Positions 35,738 through 48,555 are shown, numbered from the stretch's first letter. The stretch is DNA of 64,000 nucleotides from Branchinecta lynchi (GCA_023053575.1 JAKZAP010000022.1:13558518-13622517), one strand, 5' to 3'. Translations and numbers: made by a program. The notes: generated from the letters alone by a model not told the origin.

Positions 35738-36346
35738 ATGACTTTGACATTAGTGCGTCCGAGCAGACATGCCAAACGATCTGCATTCACGACTGAAAAG
35801 CCACCCTGTAGGCTCTCTGAGAGCTCTCAGACTGTTAATTCAGAGACTCTGAAAGATTATAGGAATATTAAAGAGTCCGTTCGTTTTGAATTCTATTTTA
35901 AGTTACATTTACCGGCTAAAAACCTGCGTTTGTGGTTCCAGATCCGAGCGAACAGTCTCCCTCTTAAGAGTAGGGTTAAATTATTTGAAAGAAATTCCCG
36001 AAACCCGAAGTCATGTTATACTTGCTCGTTATGTGGTTTGGAAGACGAGAATCTGTCCCGCTTCCTGTCAAGATGCAAGGGGCTCTCGGATTTGAGAGTA
36101 AGATTTTTTGGTGAAGATGGGTTGCTCTTTCCTGGTATCCTAAAGTCATCTTAACGGTCAGCGATAATGGCAGTTACAGGTTTTGTCAAAGAAGCGTTAA
36201 AGAGATTTAAATAGTTATTGATGGTGGGAGTTTAAAGCCTTTTACATGTGAGTTTATATAATCGCTCTCTCGAAGTGTTTAAAAATGTATGATTTTGTGT
36301 ATGGCCTAACGGCTAAAATTAAAGTATCTATCTATCAATCTAATGG
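35738..36346 (+). pseudogene. 5'-truncated non-LTR retrotransposon: ORF2 C-terminus and 3' UTR
   Basis: The frame 35738-36154 (138 codons) carries the cysteine-rich C-terminal block of non-LTR ORF2 proteins: CSLCGLEDENLSRFLSRC, where the expected His of the CCHC knuckle is replaced by Arg, so it is probably non-functional. The 3' UTR continues through GAAGTGTTTAAAAATGTATG and GGCCTAACGGCTAAAATTAA to a TATC tail at 36346. Its last 100 bp recur at 12630-12728. Confidence 0.85.
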
Positions 36347-37896
36347 CGACTTCAACCCATACTTTAACACTCCACGCTGAGCCCTTGCGCACTTGTTATG
36401 GCTCTTCAAGTCTTCGGCTCAAGTCCCATATCAGGTCGCTTTTCCGTCGGTCGTTATCGTTAGTTAGATCGGGTCCCACAAATTTCATGACACATATAGG
36501 GTGGTGAGACCTGTCACTTGCGTCAGGGGAGTTGGAGGACCCTTACAAGTGCCGTATGAGCTTTCAGGTTTTATTTTTAGAAATATAAGGATAATGATAA
36601 TAAGTTTGTTATATTTATTTATTTATTTATTCATTTATTTCCCTCAGGACTGAGGAGTACAAAATAATGTATAAAACAGAACTATGCCTAAACCATCTGG
36701 TCCGTTCAATGACACATAAATATTATAAAAAATACACATGATTTCGACAACTAAGTTACACTTATTTACGCACTATATTATTCACTTGTTAAAAAATGGG
36801 TACAGGTTGTGGGTTGGGTTTGGAGGGCTACCGAAGCTTTTTTATAAAAGTTGGTCATCTTTTTCCTCAAAACTAAAACTGGGTCTTTTACTTTAAAATT
36901 GGAAACCAACTGCGAATTACTGAAAGAAATGGGGAACCCAAGGAGAAATTTGGAAAATTTGAAATATGAAATTTTAATAGCAGATAGGTCGCAAATTCGA
37001 AAACTTTCTACAATTGCTGCAGCAAAAAGAACCTGAGGTAAAGCAATTGATCATGTTCGATACTAGGTGAGCAGCGCAAGCTTACAGCTTTTTTGGTGCT
37101 AATAAACTTTGTCGGCTTAAGAGGTTCCGTAAGCAGGCTATGGAGCATAGGGAGCGTTTTCATGGGCGTTTGGGGAATAATAGATTCATTCATTGGGGCA
37201 AGCCACTCAGAAATGACAAAAAAGTTAAAAAACCTCAGAATGTATTACGAAGCCAGAAACTTTCCTCCCGTTTCTGCCTTATTCCTATCTCCGCTTTACC
37301 GTCAAATCCTCTTACACCTCCAGAGCCCCTTACAGGCGACCATCTATGCTGCCACCCCGATAAACATTCTGTCGGCGATTTTAGCAGAACGTCGGCCATA
37401 AAAATAATCTCAGACGCCCTTCATTCACTGATAACACGGCCGTAAACTCAAAGACCGATAGCAAAGACCATTCCCTTTAAGTGGTCTCCGTTCGTTTGAG
37501 GTCTGAAATCGATACGGTGTTTCACGGGCAAGATCAAGTCCAGAAAAACATCTTGGGAACAGATGTAAGGTGGACTCTAGCTACTAATTACGATAGATGT
37601 GCGTGCGTACCAGCCTAACCTGGAACCTACGCCCCAGTTTTCCAACGGCAACAGGAACAGCAGACTTTTTTTTATTTTAATTTTCTTGTTTTCTGTTCCT
37701 AGGATATTAGTTAAAGCGCAACTCTTACTAGAACTGATATTTTTCAGGACGAAATGATTCGAAAATATCGTTTTTCGAGAATGGCATTACTTGCCATGTG
37801 AAATAAGCACTTTCTTGTTCGAACTTGTCAACTCTTTCCAGCCTTCCAGCTCTCCGACGCGGCAGGTTGACGCAAAATAACTGAAACTCCAACGTT
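36347..37896. other. Tweety intron; retroelement tail at ~36618-36720, rest unassigned
   Basis: TTTATTTATTTATTCATTTA, then CCCTCAGGACTGAGGAGTAC, is probably the minus-strand 3' end of another retroelement. Two overlapping plus frames of about 100 codons at 37093-37445 show no domain and are not supported as genes. Confidence 0.45.
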
Positions 37897-37936
37897 AACA
37901 AAACCAAAGGTTTCGACGGGATCCCAAAAATTTAAT
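37897..37936 (+). mobile_element. family A 5'-end fragment, copy 5
   Basis: AACAAAACCAAAGGTTTCGA, then CGGGATCCCAAAAATTTAAT: only the first 40 bases of the element. Confidence 0.8.
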
Positions 37937-37967
37937 ACAACGGTTAAAAATTTGACCCAACAATAAA

Positions 37968-38112
37968 AAGTTACTCTGAGTACGGAGTAAAGTTAACTGC
38001 AGAATTTGCTACTGGGACTAATCTTAATTAGTCCTAATTAGAGATAAGATTATCTTTTCAGAGACAAGATTAATCCTAGTAGCAAATACTGCAAGATTTT
38101 TTTTTTACAGTG
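37968..38112. mobile_element. MITE, family C, copy 4
   Basis: AAGTTAACTGCAGAATTTGC to TAGCAAATACTGCAAG, then TTTTTTTTTTACAGTG; the interior is palindromic as in the other copies. The left terminus is diverged. Confidence 0.65.
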
Positions 38113-38354
38113 TCTTTCAGTGAATAAACGATGAGTTGCTAGAATGTCGTATAGCCCTATTCGTCTAAAATTCAAAAAATCAGCCATGAAAAAATATTCG
38201 ATCAGTAAAAAAAAAAATCAGCATTAAGGACAATTCTGGTGTCCTCAGACGCTCAGCTAGTTTGAGCGTAGGGCTGTTTTGAGAACGCCGGCTAGAACTC
38301 TTTTCACTTTCCGGAGTAGTTTTGGCGGTTTGCTAGTTTCGGAGGGTTAAAATC

Positions 38355-38491
38355 CGAATTCGGAGAGTTAGAATCCGATACAGGATTAAAACGCTAGAAT
38401 GCAAAATACTGCAGACTAGGATAACTTAATCTGCAGCATTTCGCATTTTAGCGTGTTAATCCTGTATTCGGATTTTAACTCTCCGAATTCG
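38355..38491. repeat. near-perfect 60-bp-arm palindrome
   Basis: CGAATTCGGAGAGTTAGAAT, ACAGGATTAAAACGCTA and ATACTGCAG on the left mirror CTGCAG, TAGCGTGTTAATCCTGT and ACTCTCCGAATTCG on the right, with a loop of under 20 bp. A foldback element or a cruciform-prone site in the intron just downstream (minus strand) of the TM4 exon. Confidence 0.85.
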
Positions 38492-38658
38492 AAATAAAAA
38501 TCACCGACTTGGTGATGTGCAACCTCTAAAGACTAAGCGATCTCGGATATTCGTATAGCCGGCTTACCATGAGTTCTTGCACGAGTCAGATGATCAGGTC
38601 GCTTTCCGGAAAGCAAATCCGTAAGAACGACAGATTAGTAGTAACAAGGAATACTTAC

Positions 38659-38754
38659 AGCAATATTGTGCATCGAGACCCTTTGACAATTCCGTAAACT
38701 AATACTAAACACAAGAAGATGAAGAAACTCAAGAGGGCGATCGTCATTGGCCAC
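38659..38754 (-). CDS. Tweety homologue, TM4 exon
   Basis: 96 bases between TTTGCAG and GTAAGT, phase 2 at both ends. The peptide WPMTIALLSFFIFLCLVLVY, then GIVKGSRCTIL, is a transmembrane helix beginning with Trp, as TM4 of TTYH does (Trp after a short basic linker from TM3). The number of residues from this Trp to the Asp of the next exon's DLC equals the spacing I recall for vertebrate TTYH. A second frame (VANDDRPLEF) is also open through the exon but is not hydrophobic and fits no neighbour as well, apart from sharing phase 0 with the alternative acceptor at 32254. Confidence 0.82.
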
Positions 38755-38964
38755 CTGCAAATAAAAATAAATAAAGAAAAAAACAAGAGCTAGAAGTTCA
38801 GAGGGTGAAAGATGGAATTTGCCAATTCGTAGGTTTATCCCTACTGGCTTCAAATCTCTATGCCATTCACAGAAGACCGAGAGTCATGGCATGCCTTATG
38901 GACAAGGCAGCTTTCCACTCCCCGAATGTTGATTTCCACGAGGTAGTGAGAAAAGCTAGATTAA

Positions 38965-40706
38965 CCCTTGGTTCACACTGCTGCTTCGTGTCCGACACGA
39001 TTTTTTCTTTGATGTTCCGACGTGCGACAGAATCGCATGGACGTTCCCACTACCACGCAGACGCAAATGGAAAACGAAATTTGTCGACGAGATTATTCTG
39101 CCAAAGGACAAAGAAACCCTTGGGGAAACATAGTCTGAAGATACTGGGCGATTACTCATCTGAATACCACCCGTCATTCGGAAATTTTCAGTCAAACCCC
39201 ATATGTCATCTTGTTCAAAACAGCTGGTTAATACAAGTTTATTTCAGAAGATATTTTGCATTCCCATCCTAGGATTATAGTCAGACCAAGGTAGAGCAGT
39301 TTTTGGGATCCCAAAACGTAAGTGGAAGGATACCTATGACATCGCAAAAGTTGTCCGTCCGTCTGTGAGCACGATAACTCTCGATGGGAATAAGATATTT
39401 TGATGAAACTTGGTGTGACGATTCTTTGGGTCAAGAGTAAGGTCGAGTTCGTAGATGGGCCCTGTAGCCCTATATTTAGGGGTGGGGGAGGGGGTTCAAA
39501 TTAAGGGACAAACAAAATATTTTTAAACAGCTAATCTGATAGTCGATTCTGGGGTAAGAACACATGCTGAGCACGATGGTGAAAATCATTTTCTCGCCGG
39601 ACACGTAGTTCGTCCGGAATCCGGCAAAAACCGGAAAGTTTGTTAAAAGTAAAAGTTTCATTTGAAGTTGATTACATGTTTGATTAGGGGTAAGAAGACA
39701 TGTTGAACAAGATGGTGAAAACCATTTTCCTGCTGGACAAGTGGTTCGTCCGGAATCCGGCAAAAAACGGAAAGTTGGTTAAAAGTAAATTTTTCATTTA
39801 AAGTTGATTACATGTTTGATCTAGGTGTAAGAAGACATGCTTAACACGATGGTGAAAACCATTTTCTCGCTGGACAAATATTTCGTCTGGAATCCGGCAA
39901 AAGACAGGAAAGTTAATTAGAAGTAAGTTTCATTTGAAGTTGATTAAATGTTTGATTTAGGGGTAAGAAGATAAGCTGAACACGATGGTGAAAACCATTT
40001 TCTCGCCGGACAACTAATTCGCCTGTAATCCGGCCAACACTGGAAAATATGTCAAAAGCAAAAGTTTTATCTCAAGTTGATTAGATGTTAGATTTAGGGG
40101 TAAGAAGAGACGCTGGGTCTGTAGGCTATATGATAATCATTTTTTACACGGACATATAATTAGTTCGGAATCCAGTTGTACCCGCATTTTTTTTAAGTTA
40201 AAGTTTTATTTAAAGTTGATTAGAAGTTCTTTATAGGGTTAAGGAGATACGCTAGATTTGTTTCTGAATTTTCTTTTTTGCTGGACTAGTAGTTCGCTAG
40301 GAATTCAGGCGAAACCGCGAATTCAGCAGAAGTAAATCAGGGAGTTTCGGTCGGTATCGTCAAAATAGATATGGCTTATAGAGGTATAGATAGATAGATA
40401 GATGAATATCTGAACTCGATTTTCTCTGATGATTAGCCTGGCGAAGACAAGACCCAAATGTCTGGATCAAATCTTAGATTTTTGGGATCCCATCGATACC
40501 TTTGGTCTTGTTAGTCTTGAAATTAACTAGTCTTTGTTTTTTTCTTTTCTTTCCCTCAAGAATCGCATGCGTTATGTCGGATCAGTTGAAATATTTCAAC
40601 GGATCCAACACTGCGACAAAACGCAAAGCGTTGCTGTCGCACGATTTGTGTCGTATGTCGCATGACGCAGAATTTTGCGCGAATTCCCAGCAGTGTGAAC
40701 CATGGG
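38965..40706. mobile_element. TTAA/piggyBac-like non-autonomous element, split by a nested family A copy
   Basis: Left end TTAA, then CCCTTGGTTCACACTGCTG; right end CAGCAGTGTGAACCATGGG, then TAAA. The CCC.TGGTTCACACTGCTG ends are inverted repeats and start with CCC after TTAA, as in piggyBac-type elements; the right target has decayed by one base. Subterminal GTCGGACACG and CGACAGAATCGCA on the left have counterparts on the right. Copy A6 (39300-40512) sits inside. Confidence 0.8.
39300..40512 (-). mobile_element. family A element, copy 6 (nested)
   Basis: Reverse orientation: TTTTTGGGATCCCAAAACG at the left and GGTCTTGTT at the right. About five core units, the first three well conserved. 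GATA repeats (~40388-40403) have grown inside it. Inserted within the TTAA element at 38965-40706. Confidence 0.9.
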
Positions 40707-40978
40707 TAAAGGAACTACCCAGGTACCTTCAGTTGACAGGGAGGATAGACAGGTTTAAGGAAAGAACGCGAGTCAAAGCGGTAGAATGAGTGATGTTTTC
40801 TATCAATTGTTTTAATAGAGTGATGTTTTCATCAATTGTATTGTAGAGCGATGTTTCACCATCAATTGTGAATTGGGGGATTGAGACAACGGGCCTACCC
40901 CACAGAATAAATAAATTTCATGCCTTGGTCCGTCAGCTGCTTTCGCCAGGCAGAGCTGCACAGCTTGCGTCTTGACAC

Positions 40979-41318
40979 CAGAGGCGTTACTAGCCAAAAT
41001 GTTTGTGGGGGGGGGGACGAGGCATTTCCCGACAGGGCGGAAATTTTTACCGACTTTTTCTGCAGAAAAAACGACTGTTTTCAACAACAAAATTACATTT
41101 TTTTTTTTTAAATCGACTGAGTTTCAGAAAAAACCGACTGTTTTGACGAAAAATCGACCAATTCTCAGAAAAACCGACTGTTTTCAATCAAAACAGTTGA
41201 TTTTTAATCAACTCTTTTGAAAATAAAAACGCGGAGCTTCGCGCCGACTCGGGTTATTTTTTACCGACTGGCCGGCGTCCCCCCCCCCCCCCCCCCCCCC
41301 CCAGTCGTGACGCCCCTG
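40979..41318. mobile_element. hAT-like MITE with perfect 8-bp target duplication CTTGACAC
   Basis: CAGAGGCGTTACTAG at the left and CGTGACGCCCCTG at the right; CTTGACAC at 40971-40978 and 41319-41326. The interior is a string of ACCGACTGTTTT and AAAACCGACTG blocks and a C run of about 24 bases. Similar in style to 2612-2986. Confidence 0.92.
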
Positions 41319-41545
41319 CTTGACACAAGTAAGAAGTAAGTATGTATGCCTCACCATCACCACTTGTCACAGACATAGTAAAATAGAGCCCCAGGTGGAT
41401 GAACAGAAAATCTGCAAGCTGCTTCACCGGTAGTGCAGGTGTTGCATATGTCCCAGTAGCAAAAACGGAAAGTTACCCACTACCTTATGAGTCCGACTTT
41501 TTACTTAGTCTATACAAGTGTTAAATACGAGACAATGGGGACTAA

Positions 41546-41826
41546 GAGCTTGGTCACACTTGCTCATTTCCTGGCTTTTTGGGCAGCAAAAGTAGAAAAA
41601 AGAACGAGACCCAACTAATTCTGAATGTTGTTGTTTTGCATTCAGTTGATCAATTACAGCAAAACAGCGTGTATAATTATGTACCAGGAACCTTAATTGA
41701 CCCCTAATTGCAGTCTGCTCATTATCCCAAAGCTGCCACAAAGCACATCAGATTCCCCCCCCCCCCCTAGGGATTTTGAGTTGTTTGTCGAATAGGCGGC
41801 TTTTTGAGCTCACTATGACCAAGCTC
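41546..41826. mobile_element. Harbinger-like MITE, GAGCTTGGTCA ends, target duplication TAA
   Basis: GAGCTTGGTCACACT (left) and AGTGAGCTC..ATGACCAAGCTC-like right end; TAA at 41543-41545 and 41827-41829. Contains a minus-strand open frame (LWDNEQTAIRGQ) of unknown origin and a C run. Confidence 0.82.
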
Positions 41827-42323
41827 TAACAGAAACTAGTCCACTTGGACCACGCCAATTAAGCGGCGACAAATAGCCCTGCACTTTCCCAATCTTCCGA
41901 CGAAAGTTTTCATCTATTCCAAGAAAACCTGTTCCCCAGGACCAATGTAATAACTACAGCAAAGAGATTTTCTGACATTTCTTTTCCACCTAAGGTAGAA
42001 ATCTGTCATCATATAGAAAGACGCACAAAGGAACGAGCGATGCAGAGCTAATCTTTTTTCTATCGGGTCAGGAAGCACCGCAAGAAGAACTAGGATGATC
42101 GTTTCCGCCCATAAGAGATCCAATGTGCCCATAGGAAGGAAGATGAACTGGTTTATTGAGAGTGTAGGTTAACAGAGAGGATTGGGTCTGAGTGGACTTC
42201 TGAAGGATATTGCTTTTTTTAGTATTTTGTTTAACGTGTTTTGATAATGAATGTTTTGCAAAATAAAGGAAATGAAATAACCTAGGCGATTTGATCATCT
42301 CTCTGTGCCTAACTGCCAGAAAT
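41827..42323. other. Tweety intron, unassigned
   Basis: Two minus-strand open frames (41914-42132, 42068-42334) overlap and show no domain. Nothing else recognised. Confidence 0.4.
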
Positions 42324-43193
42324 AACAAGATCAAAGGTTTCGATGGGATCCCAAAAATCTACTGGATCTTGTCTTCGCCAGGCTAATCGTCAGAGAAAAC
42401 CAAGTTCAGATATGCCTCTATAAGCTATATCTATTTTGATGATACTGACCGAAACTTCATGCTTTACTTCTGACAAGTTTCCGGTTACGGCCGAATTCCG
42501 AGCGAACTAATTGTCCAGCAAAAAAAAAAAAAAAAAAATCAGAAACGAATTCAGCGTATATTCTTATGTCTATAAAGAACATCTAATCAACTTCAAATAA
42601 AACTTTAACTAACTCATGAAAAAACTTCCGGTTACAGCCGGATTCCGGACGAATTAAATGTCCGTGTTAAAAAGGACTATCATATACAGACTCAGCACTC
42701 TTCTTACCAATAAACATGTCATCTAATCAACTTCAAATAAAGTTTTGGCCGGATTCCGGGTGAACTATTTGTCCGGGGAGAAAATTCTTTACACATAAGT
42801 GTTAAGCATGTCTTCTCAACCCTAAAATCAACATTTAATCAACTTCAAACAAAACTTTTACTTCTAACCAGCTTTCCGATTTTTGCCGGATTCCGGACGA
42901 ACTACTTGTCCGGCGAGAAAATGATTTTCACCATCGTGTTCAGCATGTCTTCTTACCCCATAATCGACTATCACATTAGATGTTTACAAATATTTTGTTT
43001 GCCCCTTAATTTGAACCCCCACCCCTAAATGTAAGGCTACAGAGCCCATCTATGAGCTTACCTTGACCAAGAAAATCCTCACACCAAGTTTCATCAAAAT
43101 ATCTCATTCCCTTCGACAGTTATCGTGCTAACAGACGGACAACTTTTGCGATGTCATAGGTATCCCTCGCCTTACGTTTTTGGATCCCAAAAA
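42324..43193 (+). mobile_element. family A element, copy 7
   Basis: AACAAGATCAAAGGTTTCGA to CCTTACGTTTTTGGATCCC. Four core units, with a 19-base A run in the first. Only one GGAC unit remains. Confidence 0.85.
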
Positions 43194-46100
43194 TGGGTAA
43201 CTAATTTAGTGATTCGGAAGTGGAGGTAGATGACGTAAAACGGGAAGGGGGAGGGGACTTCGGAGGAGATATGGTTGATGCAGTTGACGGGGGGGGGGAT
43301 GTTTGAGGGAAGAGAGTGGATTTGAAGAGGGTTGGAATAGTGAATAGTGGTTGTGTTATAAACATCTTTTCCATTAACATATTTTTGTTTACGTCTTGCG
43401 CAGGTGACCTTTAAGGCTTTAAGACCTTTCAGGTCATCCTTTAAAGTTCAATGGGCACATAAAACTACCCCAAACCCACTCTGTAACAACCTAAGACCAA
43501 ATGGTTACCCCCTAGCTCAGCAAATTTTTCAACAGGTTCCTCTCTGTGATATTTCAAAGCGTAATTTTTGGGACCAGTACATACTCAAATTTACTAGCTT
43601 GGACAAAGATAAGAGTGATGTTTCTTATAACACTTAGTTGATCTTTATTTAATGCCTAAATCACCTTGTAGAATTCAGATTTGAACAGGCTATTTGTTTC
43701 TGAATGATTTTTGAAGCTAAGTTATTTTTTATAAACTTGTTGCATATTCTGGTACATTTTATAAAGCACGTTAGCCAAATTACGACCGAAGAAGAAGTGG
43801 AAGAAAACTATCGACGGTTTAAATTATATATGACTAGAATATTTTGGAGATTTAACATGTCTGATTCTGATTCCCGATTTGCACCCTGCTTTGGTGACAT
43901 CTCAAATATATCCTTTTCTATCAAGCATTGCCAGGAGTTTTTGAATTTCCTGCCACGATATCCCAGCTCCTAAGATTTGGATCGCCGAAATGCCAGAGAG
44001 GTAAAGACAAGCGATAACAAGAAAACGGCTGATTTTCGTAGCGCCTTCTAGAGGAAGTTGGAAATGTTTATTTGTGAAGCCTTTAATGCAAATTAAATCA
44101 TTAGAAGTGTCCATTGTGCTTTAAAGCGGAGTAGCCTACTAACATTTTGATATACGTGGAATGAATTTGTTTGTATTCGTACATATTTTTTGGAGAACAT
44201 AATAGCATCCAAAGAAAGATCAGCTGAAGGTTGTCTGCACTTAAAGTCCTAATCCAAACATTCCGTTTACCTTTTCTTAGTTATCGCATGCCACGGATTT
44301 ATTTTGAATTGAACGCGATTGTTTCGCAAAAGTTGCTGTTTCGGCTCGAGAAAAAAACCACACCGAAAGTCTTCTTTTCTAGATGACGAGATTTTCCAGG
44401 ATTGATTAGCAAAGAATTATAAGACCTAATTGATTTGTATGTGTTCAGAGGTACCACACTGGTCTTGGTTTTTTAATTTATTTGTATTTGTAATAAACAG
44501 TTGAAGCATTAGATGGAAATTATTGTTTTGACCCTTGGCTCCCTACGTGCCATAACAGCTGTCCGGGATAATCGGCTGAGATTTAGTCCAGACAGAGTTA
44601 TTTCAACATAGGAAATGGTTAGCATTGTGTATGTGGTAGAAATACCATTTTTTGTGGCCCGCTTTAAGATTCGGTACAAAATCTATACCCGATTATTAGA
44701 TTAGGTACATCGGAGTAACACCAAAAAAAGAAGAGAAAAGCATGAATGAAAGTGTCTTAAGAAGTTGATTATTAACACGCAACCCAAGCTTTAACCTCTC
44801 TTGATCGTGATCATGAAAATACTGCGAGTAGTTTTTCGTTTAGTCCTAGTTTGCATCCCAATCCCTCGGCTCAAGGCCCTCTCCCCCCAAACACACACAA
44901 AACACCGATTTAGGTACATCTACTTTGGCCGAATAGATCGATTACGCGAAAACTATAATGAAAATGTATGATGAAATGTAAGCGAAAACTTCTCGGGTCC
45001 TTCAAAGCTTAGTGCCTTGCGATTCTCAAAAGACATCCGCAGATGGTCTTTTCGAAACAGGGTGAGGGCTTGTTAAAACGACCCTCCATCTCAAGTAAAA
45101 TGAGTCGCTCTGTAAATAATGAGGAAACTCCCTGAACAATTTGCATGCCGAAAACATCTACGATAAGAAGTATTTTATTCGAATTTTGCAAAGGCCAAAA
45201 GACTATTTTTTTAATTGTATTACCCTTACAATTATAAGCAAGCTGCCGAGATACACCTGCTCCTTCATCAAAGTCGTAAAAGGTTCTCTCCAGACGTCTT
45301 GGACGAAAAGCTCTACTGACTTCCAGAACTGACAGATCAGATAAGGTTCCACTTATCCCTTTGATGGACGATGGCGACTAGAATGGAGGGTACTTGGAGT
45401 GGAGTCTGGTTTGTTAAGGTTAATAAAATATCCCGCCGAACTTTGCGGTATAGTCGGGATACAATGATGATGATCTAATATTTGTTAATACAATATTTAT
45501 TAATTATACATATTAAGTGTTATATTATGTATTTCATGACGTGCATAAATCGTTGACCTCCCAGGCTATTTTTTGTGTAAAGATATTGGGCAAATAAAAA
45601 TTATTCTGATTCTGAAACCGTCAAAATGAGCACAAAACACGAAGACAGAGCAAACAACAAGGGCCAAAAGAAAAAAAGGAAGAGGAACACGAAAGAAAAT
45701 AACTTAAAAAATACACAAAAGAACAACTATTCAAAAAACTTAGGGCTTTACAAAATCTAAAGAGTTTTCCAGTCGTGATCAATATTTTGACCACATGTTT
45801 GTATTTGTTTCTCCACAGCTGTTAACGGGTCACTATGATACGACTCCGAGTTTCTCGTCGAGGGGGGGGGGGGGAATCTGACCGGATTTGACATTTAGGA
45901 TTGTGTTATATGACACACTGTAGGAAGTTTCGTAACGGATAACACAAGGATGCGCAGTTTGCCCCGTACGCTGCACATTTGTTCTTTATTCAGCAACTTT
46001 CCATTCTCTCACAGTAGTTTCGACTTTGGCCCCCCTAACCCTACTTCTATCCACACATATCCGAGATATATTTGTTTGATTTTTTGTCTGTCGTCTTGAT

Positions 46101-46312
46101 ATCGGAAAAGTAAGCAAATGCTTTTTCAGCTCACGGCAACACATGTTATATTTTAGGCATAGCGGTATAAAAATCACAACATATTACATCCCAAGTGGTG
46201 TCTGTTGAAACCGCGCATCCTTATATTACCGGTTATGAAACATCTGAAAGTGCAGTATTGGGTATTCGGAGTTAGATTTATGCAGTTATTGCTGTTCTCA
46301 GACGAAACATTC
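43194..46312. other. Tweety intron, largest stretch without recognised repeats; expected site of the missing TM3 exon
   Basis: I read both strands for a TM3 exon (phase 2 to phase 2, hydrophobic, ending before the TM4 Trp) and found none convincing here or in 40707-42323. Plus frames at 43404-43637 and 43704-43973, and the minus frame at 43902-44114 (hydrophobic: FLVIACLYLSGISAIQILGA), are noted; the last follows a good acceptor (CTTCCTCTAG), but phase and donor do not fit. A minus segment at 45240-45328 has a good donor and acceptor but wrong phase. Repeats of the GCGCATCCTT type lie at 45900-45960 and 46170-46250. Confidence 0.45.
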
Positions 46313-47101
46313 TTCCAGATGAAAAATTTTTAGTATGTTTAGTTGTATGGTAGCTGTAACGAAAAAGTTGCATGTATAGATTATTTCAAATTATTTTTCA
46401 GATTACTTATAACACAAAAAAAAAGAATATACTTCCAGGAACAAATTGCATCTTCGCCTAAAAAAGAGGCCATGCGGCCAATGGGAACGAACATACAAAT
46501 AAGGAGCTCATTCAATAGTACTCCTTTTTACAGCGACAAGCTAAAAGCTTAACGCCAAATGCAATAATAAAAATAAAAAATAAAAAAAACCTTATTGTAT
46601 AAATAAGTGTACAAATACCACGAATGAAAGCTATCAGACGAGTTTTATGAACAAATCTAGAATTAAATACATCTATTCAGAATATAGTTTACATTAATTT
46701 TCGCATTTGAGTAAGAAAGAGGAGAAATCCTGAAAATCATGAGTTTATCATGAGACTGGAAAAAAAATTAATGAGATTGGAAAAAAAACATGATATCTCA
46801 TGTGAAATCATGAGAAGTGGCAACACTGGAAATACCACTCTCAACTACTATCACTTGAAAATGACTCTTTTAGTTGTTTTTTTAAAAGACTGAAGGGTTG
46901 TTGCATTCCAAGTACACAGAGGTATTTCATTAAATAGTGCTCCTCCTGCAAAGAATACTTTTATTTAATGTGCCTCATACTCGGCTAACCTTAAGCAGTA
47001 GCATCCCACCTTGCTCCAGTAGCATCCAGCCTTTCTATAGTAGCATCAGTTGGTACTGCATGCTACTTCATACTACTATTTTGAGATAGTTTTTCATCGG
47101 G
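46313..47101. mobile_element. MITE, family E, copy 4, interrupted by ~570 bp
   Basis: The left part, 46313-46376 (CCAGATGAAAAATTTTTAGTA, AAAAGTTGCATGTA), and right part, 46951-47101 (TTTAATGTGCCTCATACTCG to TTTTTCATCGGG), are the two ends. The material between does not match the family. Confidence 0.7.
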
Positions 47102-47178
47102 TTTATAGGCTATCACAGAGGACATGGAATACCACAACACAACTCGTATATTAACGGAAGAAGCGGTGATTAGGTGGG

Positions 47179-47437
47179 CCTATATATATATATATATATA
47201 TATACATCGTTTAAACACCAAAACTGTCCCCTTTAGTCTGTCCCTTTAGTCTTTCCACTTTAGTCTGTCCACTTCAATGTGTACAGTTTAGTCTGTCCAA
47301 TTTAGTCTTTCCACTTTGGTCTTTCCACTATAGTCTTTCCACTTTCGTCTTTCCACTTTCGTCTTTCCACTTTAGTCTGTCCACTTAAATCTTTTCACTT
47401 TAGTCTTTCCACTTCATTCTGTCCACTAGAGTCTGTC
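47179..47437. repeat. TA run followed by a ~14-bp minisatellite (AGTCTTTCCACTTT)
   Basis: Twelve or so TA units, then about 14 diverged copies of AGT(C)(T)(T/G)TCCACTTT. The array is strongly strand-asymmetric: almost no G on the plus strand except in AGTCTGTCC variants. No coding signal. Confidence 0.9.
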
Positions 47438-47599
47438 GCTCTAGCTCCCATAAGGATAGGTGCCTAGGGATGGTCATATTTCTATACAATCTGAATTGAA
47501 CTGAATTTCTGTTCGTTTCTTCCATATTCAATTGGTGTATAACGATAAGCCCTGAATTTTTTTTACAATTTCTTATTCTGGTTATTTTTTCATTTTATT

Positions 47600-47790
47600 T
47601 TTTTTTTTCAGCTCAATTTTATTAAACTCAGAATAAATGAACAAAATAATTTTCGACCCCTATAAAGCTGCATTGGCCCGTTACAAAGGGGTTAATACCA
47701 AAATAATCAACAAATGAACGAGTCTTTGTACGGTTCGTACCTCCGAATGAACGAACCACAAACAACCGGAGGGGCGGAGCTGAAACAAAA
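47600..47790 (-). mobile_element. 3' end of a retroelement (same family as 21590-21895)
   Basis: In sense orientation it shares TTGGTATTAACCCC, AACGGGCCAATGCAGC, GGGGTCGAAAATTATTTTG and a terminal AATAAAATTGA-like tail. Short, 5'-truncated. Confidence 0.7.
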
Positions 47791-47871
47791 ATCTGTGGAA
47801 AAACTGGATATGGCTTGAGGAAAAAAACATCAAAATAACTGTAAAAGGAAGATCGAAACTACACTATAAAA

Positions 47872-48013
47872 AAAATCTGGAAGTATTTACTACTGGGATT
47901 AATCTTGTGTCTAAAAAGACAATCTTATTTCTAATTCAAATTAATCAAGATTAATCCCAGAAGCAAATACTGCAGTTAACTTTAATCCTTACTCGGAGAA
48001 AAATGTTACAGTG
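47872..48013. mobile_element. MITE, family C, copy 5, TA target duplication
   Basis: CACTATAAAAAAAATCTG to AAAATGTTACAGTG, with TA on both sides (47870-47871, 48014-48015). The interior is palindromic (GGGATTAATCTTG, CAAGATTAATCCC). The TA duplication points to a Tc1/mariner-type origin. Confidence 0.85.
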
Positions 48014-48204
48014 TAGGTGAGCCGGTGATACCACTGATTACTGGGAAGAAAAATAATGCAATTTGTCGGGATTCAATTCCGCTTTAAAGTACCCCTCTTG
48101 CTTAATCTGCCTTTTAAACTATTTCCAGATCCCTTATGGAATTATATGCATCTGAAATGACCGCCTTTCACGATTCATGAAAAGATCATGTCTAGTAGTA
48201 GCTC

Positions 48205-48555
48205 AAGGTTCAAGGTTATCTTTATTTACAAACAAATGTATAATTTAGCACTTTCCGCTGCTGCGAGCAAAGCTCGAGCGCACACGAAAATCCAAAAACA
48301 TTCTGCCAAAAACATTCAATCCAGAAACAAACATGCCCATGAAATTATTAGCCATTTTTCCTGAACCCGATTAATATGCTTGTCACTGTGCACAAATTTT
48401 AAGTCTATTTAGTGTGTTTTTTATCTATATGAATATGTTGTCATGTTATTTACTTGTTTTGTTTAAGTGTTTAATATGTGTATTTTACTTTGTGTATTTT
48501 GTTCATACTCAACTATTACGCAAAAATTGGGTTACAAATAAATACATAAATAACT
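48205..48555. mobile_element. two retroelement 3' ends, tail to tail region
   Basis: 48205-48330 reads on the minus strand, with ACAAATAAAGATAACCTTGA and repeated ACCTTGA as a tail. 48330-48555 reads on the plus strand and ends GGGTTACAAATAAATACATA. Both are short 5'-truncated copies without coding sequence. Confidence 0.6.
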